Of a stretch of DNA of 5,011 nt, positions 1 to 5,011 are shown one piece after another (the first letter of the stretch is position 1; each line of letters starts with the position of its first letter). The position numbers and the translations under genes are program-made. The DNA is from Bradyrhizobium sp. (lineage in GTDB: Bacteria; Pseudomonadota; Alphaproteobacteria; Rhizobiales; Xanthobacteraceae). The stretch lies in contig JAICIT010000255.1 of the NCBI GenBank assembly GCA_025960445.1, positions 1 to 5,011 on the forward strand. The letters run 5' to 3'. The notes under the pieces are model-generated. The model ran no database searches. It was not told the DNA's origin and worked only from the letters and a program-made list of their open reading frames with translations.

Positions 1-517
1 ATACGGCGTGCTGCCGGACATGCTCACCTTTGCCAAAGGCATCACCAACGGCGCGGCCCCGATGGGCGGCGTGCTGGTGCGCGACACCATCCATGATGCG
101 TTCATGAGCGGACCCGAGCACCTCGTGGAATTGGCCCACGGTTACACCTATTCGGCCCATCCCCTCGCCTGCGCCGCGGCACTGGCGACCTTGGATATCT
201 ACCGCGACGAAAAGCTGTTCGAGCGGGCCAACAAGCTCGAGGCGAAATTCGCCGACGCCGTGATGTCCCTGAAGGGCGAACCCAACGTGGTCGATATCCG
301 CACCGTCGGCCTGACCGCCGGCATCGACCTTGCCTCGCGCGCGGAACTTCCGGGCAAGCGCGGCTTCGACGCGCTCAACAGCGCGTTTCACGACAACGAC
401 CTGATGCTTCGGATCGCTGGCGACACGCTGGCGTTGACACCGCCCTTGATCATCACCGAAGACCAGATCGGCGAGATCGTTGGCAAGGTCGCAAAGGTGA
501 TCCGCGCGGTGGCCTGA
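1..517 (+). CDS. Class III PLP aminotransferase, omega-amino acid:pyruvate type (C-terminal part, 5' end outside window)
   Basis: This is the C-terminal roughly 171 residues of a fold-type I, class III pyridoxal-phosphate aminotransferase. The frame is open to the left edge (TAC GGC GTG from base 2), so the gene begins upstream; family members are about 440-450 residues. The motif FAKGITNGAAPMGGV carries the Lys (codon 35-37) expected to form the Schiff base with PLP. The segment HGYTYSAHPLACAAALATLDI follows, and the C-terminus has GGDTLAL-like (here AGDTLALTPPLI) and EIVGKV segments. These resemble beta-alanine:pyruvate transaminases (BauA / omega-APT), soluble enzymes that move an amino group from beta-alanine or other omega-amino acids to pyruvate. 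The exact donor substrate cannot be read from this fragment; related enzymes use GABA, putrescine or taurine. The stop is TGA at 515-517. Nothing downstream suggests co-transcription with the next gene. The family call is firm, the substrate uncertain. Confidence 0.93.
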   Translation, partial: YGVLPDMLTFAKGITNGAAPMGGVLVRDTIHDAFMSGPEHLVELAHGYTYSAHPLACAAALATLDIYRDEKLFERANKLEAKFADAVMSLKGEPNVVDIRTVGLTAGIDLASRAELPGKRGFDALNSAFHDNDLMLRIAGDTLALTPPLIITEDQIGEIVGKVAKVIRAVA

Positions 518-568
518 CGCGATCCTCGGCCGGTTGGCGCGAGGAACGGTCGAGCGGTTCCGGACCGA

Positions 569-599
569 AGTCTTGGGCCAACAGGAGTCTTGGGCCAAC
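569..599. repeat. Two tandem copies of AGTCTTGGGCCAAC, 17-bp period
   Basis: The 14-bp unit AGTCTTGGGCCAAC occurs at 569-582 and again at 586-599 with no mismatch, separated by AGG. Each unit contains the odd palindrome TTGG-G-CCAA. It lies in the gap between the aminotransferase stop and the EAL gene. Tandem palindromes in such a place could be a transcription factor operator, but a simple slippage duplication is equally possible. The repeat is certain; its role is not. Confidence 0.6.
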
Positions 600-644
600 C
601 AAAAAGAACACTAGCTGCTCGAATCAACATTGATGCTAAGGTCG

Positions 645-714
645 CAGCGCTTAGGTGAGCGCTGGAGCCTGGTGCGCAGCGCCCCCCGGGCCAGGGACAA
701 GAGGAGCTGGGGGC
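645..714 (+). promoter_or_regulatory. Possible structured 5' leader of the EAL-domain gene (competing hairpins)
   Basis: CAGCGCT at 645-651 pairs perfectly with AGCGCTG at 658-664 around a 6-nt loop. The same GCGCTG (659-664) can instead pair with CAGCGC at 677-682. Downstream, GCCCCC (681-686) can pair with GGGGGC (709-714), enclosing the purine-rich GAGGAG at 701-706. The segment is noncoding if the EAL gene starts at 726, and coding if it starts at 630 or 633. In DNA this GC-rich, short complementary pairs arise by chance, so a regulatory role is only an inference. No clear -35/-10 promoter was recognised. Confidence 0.25.
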
Positions 715-725
715 TTCCGCGCAAC

Positions 726-2180
726 ATGATCCGGATTTCCACGATATTCATCGCCATCTGCATGGTACTGGTCGCCGCCTCGCTCGGCCTGATCCTGTAT
801 TCGCTCGCCGGCATCAGCGGAACCGAATCCGCCATCGTCGCACTCACCGCGCTGACCTCCTTCATCCTCTACAACGCCGTGTCGATGAGATTGCGCGACC
901 GCACTGATGTGGGCGGACAGATCGCGGACCTGTCTCGCGGCACCGCGGATCTCGCCCGCCAGGTGGCCGAATTCGGCCGTCGGCTCGCCGCGCTGGAAGG
1001 CAAGATGGTGTCGGCGAACTCCGTCGGCGCCGATCGCATTCAGGCGGTCACCAGCGAGATCAATGAGCTGGGCACATTGGTGAAGCAACTTGCGGCGTCG
1101 GTTGCAAACCACGATGACATGCTGGCGGCGGGCGCGGCCGCGGCCATTGCGGTCTCCGCGGGAAAGCTGCAAACCGAGCCACACAGCGAGGCGTCATCGT
1201 CCGATACTGGAACACCGGGCGCCGATGAGGCGGCAGTCGCTTCGGCACCGACATCGACGGGTGCATCCAGCGAGGCCGCGTCCGCGCGCAGCCAGGCGCA
1301 AATTCTTGCTGCCGTGAAAAGCGCGGTCGATGAAAACCGCATCGACATCTATCTGCAGCCGATGGTGAGTCTGCCGCAACGAAAGGTGCGCTTCTACGAA
1401 GCGGTGACGCGCCTGCGCGACGAGCGGGATCAGGTTGTGGCCGCCGACGATTTCATTCTGGTCGCGGAAGCCGCCGGCCTGATCGGGCGGATCGATCACG
1501 CGGTGATGCTGAAATGCGTGCAGGTGCTGCGCCGGCTGATGGTGCGCAACAAGGACGTGGGCGTGTTCTGCAACGTGGCCGCCGCGACATTGGGAAATCC
1601 CACGACCTTCGCGCAATGCCTCGACTTTCTCGAAGCCAATCGCGCGCTCGCGCCTTCACTGGTGCTGGAGTTCAAGCAGTCGACATTTCGCAATCTTGAT
1701 CCGGGCAAGATCGAGCATCTGGCGGCCTTGGCGCAACGCGGCTTCCGTTTCTCGATCGATCACGTCACGGATTTGCGGATCGAGCCGCGCGAACTCGCCG
1801 ACCGGGGCGTCCGCTTCATCAAGGTGCCGGCAGCCCTACTGCTCGACCACCGCCAGAACTCGGGTTCGGACATTCACCCCTCGGACCTTTCCGATCTGCT
1901 TGGCCGCTTCGGTATCGATCTGATTGCCGAACGGATCGAAGGCGAACGGTCGGTGGTTGATCTGCTCGACTATGATGTCCGGTTCGGCCAGGGCTTCTTG
2001 TTTGCGCCGCCGCGGCCGTTGCGGCCCGAGGGAGCATCTGCTACCGCCGGGGGCATCCCCGGCAACACGCAGGAAATCAATGGCTCAGGCAGAACTGCTT
2101 CGCTGGATGGCTTGGCCATCGATCCCGCGCGGGTGTCCGGCAATGCCGCGCTGGCGCGACGCGTCGCGGGACAGGCCTGA
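726..2180 (+). CDS. TipF-like membrane protein: two TM helices, coiled coil, degenerate EAL domain
   Basis: Numbering is for the 484-residue product from ATG 726. Residues about 5-26 and 35-52 are hydrophobic helices, 60-130 a likely coiled coil, 132-190 a low-complexity Ala/Ser linker, 191-435 an EAL domain, then a 48-residue tail. EAL residues kept: Glu225 (YEAVTRL, so EAV rather than EAL), Asn283, Glu315, Asp345, Lys366, Glu402 and Gln422. Lost: the DDFG loop is IDHVTD (second Asp is His346), and the second Glu of ExxTE is replaced in EFKQS. This argues for weak or no c-di-GMP hydrolysis and a receptor role. The architecture matches Caulobacter TipF, an inner-membrane c-di-GMP receptor that places the flagellum; orthology is my inference. 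There is no GGDEF domain. The start was chosen because the first TM helix begins there; in-frame TTG 630 and ATG 633 would add 32 or 31 basic residues, and neither choice has a well-spaced ribosome site. The next gene follows after 15 bp. Confidence 0.85.
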   Translation: MIRISTIFIAICMVLVAASLGLILYSLAGISGTESAIVALTALTSFILYNAVSMRLRDRTDVGGQIADLSRGTADLARQVAEFGRRLAALEGKMVSANSVGADRIQAVTSEINELGTLVKQLAASVANHDDMLAAGAAAAIAVSAGKLQTEPHSEASSSDTGTPGADEAAVASAPTSTGASSEAASARSQAQILAAVKSAVDENRIDIYLQPMVSLPQRKVRFYEAVTRLRDERDQVVAADDFILVAEAAGLIGRIDHAVMLKCVQVLRRLMVRNKDVGVFCNVAAATLGNPTTFAQCLDFLEANRALAPSLVLEFKQSTFRNLDPGKIEHLAALAQRGFRFSIDHVTDLRIEPRELADRGVRFIKVPAALLLDHRQNSGSDIHPSDLSDLLGRFGIDLIAERIEGERSVVDLLDYDVRFGQGFLFAPPRPLRPEGASATAGGIPGNTQEINGSGRTASLDGLAIDPARVSGNAALARRVAGQA

Positions 2181-2195
2181 GCGGCCATCGCTCCG

Positions 2196-3050
2196 ATGAA
2201 ATCACTCCGGTTCATCGAGAAGCTGCGCGATGTCGCGACCGGCCTTGAGGTCGTGCTCAGCGACATCTGGGGCGTCGTTCATAACGGGCTCGTGGCATTT
2301 CCGGAGGCTTGCGAAGCGCTTCACACCTTTCGCAAGCAAGGCGGCACCGTGATCCTGATCACCAATGCGCCGCGCCCTGCCGATTCCGTGCAGCGGCAAT
2401 TGCGCAAACTGGGAGTCGAGGACGACACCTATGACGCCATCGTCAGTTCGGGCGATCTGACCCGGCATTTCGTCGCCGACCATCCCGGCCGCAAAATGTT
2501 CTGGATCGGCCCGGAGCGTGACAACTCGATCCATCGCGGGCTTGATCCGGTGCTCGCGCCGCTGGAGCAAGCCGACTACATCGTTTGCACCGGCCTGTTC
2601 GACGACGAAACGGAATCGGCTGAAGATTATCGCGCGATGATGCTGCAGGCGCGCGACCGCAAGCTGACGCTGGTCTGCGCCAATCCCGACATCGTCGTTG
2701 AGCGCGGCGATCGTCTGATCTACTGCGCCGGCGCAATCGCTGAACTCTACCGCGAACTTGGTGGCGAGGTGATCTTTTACGGCAAGCCGCACCGGCCGAT
2801 CTATGAGCGCGCGATGGAACTGGCGGCCAAGCGGCACCACCATCCGATCAGTCTGGATCGCGTTCTCGCCATCGGCGATTCAGTACGCACCGATGTGGCG
2901 GGCGCGCACGGTTTCGGCATTGATTGCCTGTTCGTCACCAGAGGCATTCATGCCGAAGAGTTTGAAGGGATCGATCAACTCGATCCCGTATCGGTGAAGC
3001 AGCTTTTCGGCCACCCTCCTCGCGCGCTGACGCGCGAGCTGAGGTGGTAG
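2196..3050 (+). CDS. HAD-superfamily subfamily IIA hydrolase, TIGR01459-like
   Basis: This 284-residue soluble protein has the HAD phosphatase motifs in order. Motif I is LSDIWGVVHNG, with nucleophile candidate Asp23. Motif II is LITNAPR, with Thr56. Motif III Lys197 lies in FYGKPHRPIY, and motif IV is IGDSVRTDVAGA (Asp228, Asp233). The cap between motifs II and III is the C2 type of subfamily IIA (NagD, pyridoxal and phosphoglycolate phosphatases). The general acid/base Asp expected two residues after the nucleophile is Trp25. I recall D-x-W-G as typical of an alphaproteobacterial clade modelled as TIGR01459, whose substrate is unknown to me. Length and motif order look complete. ATG 2196 lies 15 bp after the EAL stop, so the two genes are probably co-transcribed, though no good Shine-Dalgarno is visible. 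It ends convergently against the CheY-like gene, with ribF further on. The family is clear; substrate and activity are not. Confidence 0.9.
   Translation: MKSLRFIEKLRDVATGLEVVLSDIWGVVHNGLVAFPEACEALHTFRKQGGTVILITNAPRPADSVQRQLRKLGVEDDTYDAIVSSGDLTRHFVADHPGRKMFWIGPERDNSIHRGLDPVLAPLEQADYIVCTGLFDDETESAEDYRAMMLQARDRKLTLVCANPDIVVERGDRLIYCAGAIAELYRELGGEVIFYGKPHRPIYERAMELAAKRHHHPISLDRVLAIGDSVRTDVAGAHGFGIDCLFVTRGIHAEEFEGIDQLDPVSVKQLFGHPPRALTRELRW
3011..3047. terminator. Strong hairpin at the convergent gene end, possible two-way terminator
   Basis: CTCGCGCG (3019-3026) and CGCGCGAG (3031-3038) are perfectly complementary around the tetraloop CTGA. The stem extends outward through TC (3017-3018) with GA (3041-3042) and CCACC (3011-3015) with GGTGG (3043-3047), leaving a 1-nt bulge on the left and a 2-nt bulge on the right: 15 pairs in all. 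It overlaps the last codons of the HAD gene and sits 22 bp beyond the stop of the opposing CheY-like gene. No T-run follows on either strand, so it is not a classic intrinsic terminator; it may block read-through or protect 3' ends. Confidence 0.4.
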
Positions 3051-3069
3051 CTTCTCGCAGGCGCCGCAA

Positions 3070-3465
3070 TTAAGCAGTCACTGTATCGGGGAATACCGCG
3101 TCGATCTTGGTCTTGAGCGTTGCCGCGTTGAACGGCTTGACGATGTAATTGTTCACACCGGCCTTTTTGGCGGCGATCACATTCTCGGTTTTGGATTCCG
3201 CCGTGATCATGATGAATGGGGTGGTCGCGAGGTTGGGATCGGCTCGAACCTCCCGGAGCAGGTCGTATCCGGTCATCGGCTCCATATTCCAGTCCGAGAT
3301 CACCAGCCCGTATTTCTTGCTTCGCATCTTGTTAAGGGCGGCCGATCCGTCACTGGCATCATCTATATTCTCGAAGCCAAGTTGCTTTAGAAGATTCCTG
3401 ATGATGCGGATCATGGTGTTGTAATCATCGACCACGAGGACCGACATCGACGTATCAACCGCCAT
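3070..3465 (-). CDS. CheY-like single-domain response regulator
   Basis: This 131-residue protein is a lone receiver domain with no output domain. The acidic pocket is Asp13-Asp14 (LVVDDYN), the phosphoacceptor Asp58 (ISDWNMEPM), the switch Thr88 (MITAE) and Tyr107, and the conserved Lys110-Pro111. These match the E. coli CheY set D12/D13, D57, T87, Y106 and K109 shifted by one, so phosphorylation should work. Proteins of this class accept phosphate from a CheA-type or other histidine kinase and act by binding partners, at the flagellar motor or as phosphate sinks. No kinase, receptor or other che gene is in the window, so it is an orphan here. ATG 3465 is preferred over the in-frame Met7 because AAGGAA lies 6 nt ahead. 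It is transcribed divergently from ribF and convergently with the HAD gene. Family assignment is secure; the partner, and whether it controls chemotaxis, cannot be seen. Confidence 0.95.
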   Translation of the reverse strand: MAVDTSMSVLVVDDYNTMIRIIRNLLKQLGFENIDDASDGSAALNKMRSKKYGLVISDWNMEPMTGYDLLREVRADPNLATTPFIMITAESKTENVIAAKKAGVNNYIVKPFNAATLKTKIDAVFPDTVTA

Positions 3466-3697
3466 CTTGCATTCCTTACGCGAACATCATGCTATCGGGC
3501 ACCGTCAACCGGCGCGGGCCAAAACCGGCCACGGGTGCGGTCCAACCACTAGCACCCGGCGTTAAACAGCCCGTTAACCTGATACCGCACGGGCGACATA
3601 CCTGCCGCCCGCTGACGCACTATCTGGCTGCGCTTGACTTCGTCGCGCGCCGCAAGTCACGGTCCCGCCGCATCCAACTGAGCTAAAGAATCCGTCA
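3466..3697. promoter_or_regulatory. Divergent intergenic region between the CheY-like gene and ribF
   Basis: These 232 bp must hold the promoter of the leftward CheY-like gene and probably that of rightward ribF. Two TTAA half-sites lie at 3562-3565 and 3574-3577, separated by 8 bp (TTAAACAGCCCGTTAAC), close to but not matching the TTAA-N7-TTAA form of the alphaproteobacterial cell-cycle regulator CtrA. TTGACT at 3634-3639 could be a -35 box for ribF, but no good -10 follows at 17 bp. TGACTT (3635-3640) and AAGTCA (3654-3659) form a 6-bp inverted repeat with a 13-nt loop. A small reading frame at 3489-3686 has no ribosome site or recognisable product and is not called. Promoter placement is by context only. 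Confidence 0.4.
3472..3477 (-). promoter_or_regulatory. Ribosome binding site of the CheY-like gene
   Basis: On the minus strand AAGGAA ends 6 nt before the ATG at 3465-3463. It is the clearest Shine-Dalgarno sequence in the window and decides the start in favour of Met1 over the in-frame Met7. Confidence 0.75.
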
Positions 3698-4699
3698 ATG
3701 ACGTCTGGATTTATCATTATCCGCGACTCCACGCCCCCCGCAGCGATCCCCCGCGGCGCGGTGGTTGCGATGGGAAATTTCGATGGCGTTCACCTCGGCC
3801 ATCGTGCGGTTATCGCCGCGGCCCTGCAAATGGCGCGCATTCAGGGGCGTCCCGCCCTGGCGGTGACGTTCGAGCCGCACCCGCGCCGGTTCTTCAGCCC
3901 GAATACACCCCAGTTCAGGCTCACCGATGAGACCGCAAAGCTCCGCCTGCTGGCCGGAACCGGGTTAGAGGGCGCCGTTGTGATGACCTTCGATAAGCGC
4001 CGCGCCGAGACCACGGCGAAGGATTTCATTCACCATGACCTGATTGATCGGCTGGGCGTGAGCGGTATTGCCGTCGGCTATGACTTCCATTTCGGTAAGG
4101 GCCGGGTCGGCTCGCCGAGCCTGCTTGTGAACGAGGCGCCCCGGCTCGGTATCGAGGTCGATGTGCAGCCGCACATCGATATTGACGAGCGGCCGGTTTC
4201 CTCCAGCGCGATCCGCATGGCGCTCGCCGAGGGGCAGATTGAGGACGCCAGCGCGATGCTGGGAGGGCCGTGGTTCGTCACCGGTGAAGTGATCCATGGC
4301 GATAAGCGCGGCCGCGATCTCGGCTATCCCACCGCCAATATCCGTCTCGACAATAATTGCGGGCTCAAGCACGGCATCTACGCGGTGCGCGTCGGCCGAG
4401 GGCAAGGCAAGAATCAAGGCAAGCATCGATCGCGCTTCGATGGTGTCGCCAGCTTCGGCCGCCGCCCGACCTTCGACAATGGCGCGCCGCTGCTCGAAAT
4501 ATTCCTGTTCGATTTCGACGGCGACCTCTATGGAACGACGCTCGATATCGCCTTCATCGGCTTCATCCGCGACGAATTGAAGTTCGACAGCGTGGAGGCG
4601 CTGGTAGTGAGGATGAATGAGGACAGCGCCCGCGCTCGCGCTGTGCTCGCCGCCGCTCCCGACGCATTTCCGAAACTTGGGATCGTCAATCCAGCCTAG
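3698..4699 (+). CDS. ribF: Bifunctional riboflavin kinase / FAD synthetase
   Basis: The protein phosphorylates riboflavin to FMN and then adenylates FMN to FAD, in the cytoplasm; it is the usual bacterial route to both cofactors. The N-terminal adenylyltransferase half (about 20-180) has GNFDGVHLGH (26-35), FEPHPRRFF (58-66), GYDFHFGKGR (127-136) and SSSAIR (168-173). The C-terminal flavokinase half (about 190-325) has GRDLGYPTANI (205-215), GVASFGRRPTF (249-259), the LEIFLFDFDGDLYG segment with candidate catalytic Glu267, and FIRDELKFDS (289-298). At 333 residues it is full length for the family and no key motif is missing. A small QGKN/QGKH duplication (236-243) lies in a basic loop of the kinase half. 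A weak AAAGAA lies 7 nt before ATG 3698, and no alternative start precedes the first motif. In many alphaproteobacteria ileS follows ribF; here repeat-like DNA follows instead. Confidence 0.97.
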   Translation: MTSGFIIIRDSTPPAAIPRGAVVAMGNFDGVHLGHRAVIAAALQMARIQGRPALAVTFEPHPRRFFSPNTPQFRLTDETAKLRLLAGTGLEGAVVMTFDKRRAETTAKDFIHHDLIDRLGVSGIAVGYDFHFGKGRVGSPSLLVNEAPRLGIEVDVQPHIDIDERPVSSSAIRMALAEGQIEDASAMLGGPWFVTGEVIHGDKRGRDLGYPTANIRLDNNCGLKHGIYAVRVGRGQGKNQGKHRSRFDGVASFGRRPTFDNGAPLLEIFLFDFDGDLYGTTLDIAFIGFIRDELKFDSVEALVVRMNEDSARARAVLAAAPDAFPKLGIVNPA

Positions 4700-4732
4700 A
4701 TTCTTGCGCTCGCCATTCAAGCCGGATGGTGC

Positions 4733-5011
4733 CCGACGCGCAAATCAGTGATTTCTCTGTCCAGCCCTGTTTGCAAAAACATTTTCGTTCGCGCTTGACG
4801 CAAATCACTTCATAAGCACCGCCGTCTCGTCCCATGCAGGGGCGCTCGCGATCGTCACGGACGCGGGACGGGATGCGATGGACGCTGATGTGCCGCTGAC
4901 GAACGGCGTGTGAGGCGGACGGCGAAGTCGTGTGGTTCTGACGCCTCGACGCTGGCGTCAAGTTGGCGGGAAATGTCTCGCCGATGACGGTGACAATAAA
5001 GCCCGATCACC
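4733..5011. repeat. Dispersed intergenic repeat typical of Nitrobacteraceae (boundaries approximate, runs off the window)
   Basis: The stretch after ribF holds no convincing gene. It resembles a sequence I recall in many intergenic positions of Bradyrhizobium, Nitrobacter and relatives, including the parts around GCGATCGTCACGGACGCGGG, GCGAAGTCGTGTGGTTCTGA and GACGCTGGCGTCAAGT. Internal structure can be seen: CGCAAATCA occurs at 4739-4747 and 4799-4807, exactly 60 bp apart; AAATCA-G-TGATTT (4742-4754) is a perfect inverted repeat; GACGC-TG-GCGTC (4948-4959) is a short hairpin. A 91-codon minus-strand frame across 4686-4961 overlaps the end of ribF and its translation resembles the small hypothetical proteins often predicted on this repeat; I judge it non-coding. 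The left edge is a guess and the right edge is beyond the window. No transposase or target duplication is visible. Confidence 0.65.

Noticed and set aside
543..567. Possible terminator after the aminotransferase (GGAAC/GTTCC or CGGTC/GACCG stems)
   Set aside because: The two stems are only 5 bp with loops of 9 and 11 nt and no T-run follows, so terminator function is not supported.
621..625. GAATC (CcrM GANTC site) in the EAL leader and at 3688-3692 before ribF
   Set aside because: The 5-bp word also occurs inside genes in this window, so two intergenic copies carry no weight.
651..1184. Minus-strand frame of 177 codons opposite the EAL gene
   Set aside because: Its composition is rich in Arg, Gly and His as expected from the antisense of a coiled-coil gene; no motif or start signal supports it.
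2202..2843. Long minus-strand frame (213 codons) opposite the HAD gene
   Set aside because: It lies wholly antisense to a gene with clear HAD motifs and has no recognisable domain. High GC leaves long antisense frames free of stops.
3489..3686. 65-codon plus-strand frame in the divergent intergenic region
   Set aside because: No ribosome site, no recognisable product, and it would cover the region that must hold the promoters.
3670..3690. Minus strand reads TTTAGCTCAGTTGGATGC, like the D-arm of a tRNA gene
   Set aside because: The matching D-stem strand GAGC is absent, there is no T-loop GTTCGA within tRNA distance, and no acceptor stem pairs. It is a chance match just before ribF.
3965..4720. 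Long minus-strand frame (251 codons) opposite ribF
   Set aside because: It is the antisense shadow of well-supported ribF, with biased composition and no recognisable motif.
4686..4961. 91-codon minus-strand frame after ribF
   Set aside because: It overlaps the ribF end and lies mostly in the repeat; similar predicted proteins probably reflect the repeat and not a real gene.

Overview
The window is high-GC DNA that reads as a chromosomal segment of an alphaproteobacterium, most likely the Bradyrhizobium / Nitrobacter / Rhodopseudomonas group (Nitrobacteraceae). Three things point there: the GC-rich codon use of all five genes, the very typical alphaproteobacterial CheY-like protein, and a 3' end that resembles an intergenic repeat I remember as scattered through genomes of this family. 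The assignment comes from recognition, not from a database search.

Layout, left to right: (1) 1-517 (+), the C-terminal part of a class III (omega-amino acid:pyruvate type) PLP aminotransferase whose start lies outside the window. (2) 518-725, a 208-bp gap with a 17-bp-period tandem repeat carrying TTGGGCCAA palindromes, then a leader with competing hairpins. (3) 726-2180 (+), a membrane-anchored coiled-coil protein with a degenerate EAL domain, built like the Caulobacter flagellar c-di-GMP receptor TipF. (4) 2196-3050 (+), a HAD-superfamily IIA hydrolase of the alphaproteobacterial TIGR01459 type, 15 bp behind the EAL gene. (5) A strong hairpin at 3011-3047 at the convergent gene end. (6) 3070-3465 (-), a stand-alone CheY-like receiver. 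(7) 3466-3697, the divergent intergenic region. (8) 3698-4699 (+), ribF, the bifunctional riboflavin kinase/FAD synthetase. (9) About 4733-5011, repeat-like sequence with no convincing gene.

Together, genes 3 and 6 suggest motility/polarity or second-messenger signalling: a probable c-di-GMP receptor and a phosphorylatable single-domain receiver. RibF makes FMN and FAD. The HAD protein's substrate is unknown; its closeness to ribF makes a flavin-pathway phosphate compound a reasonable hypothesis. The EAL and HAD genes probably share a transcript. The aminotransferase looks unrelated in function. I see no CRISPR array, transposase, phage gene, rRNA or convincing tRNA. The window is mostly ordinary core genome; the points most worth following are the degenerate EAL protein, the altered catalytic motif of the HAD protein, and the terminal repeat.
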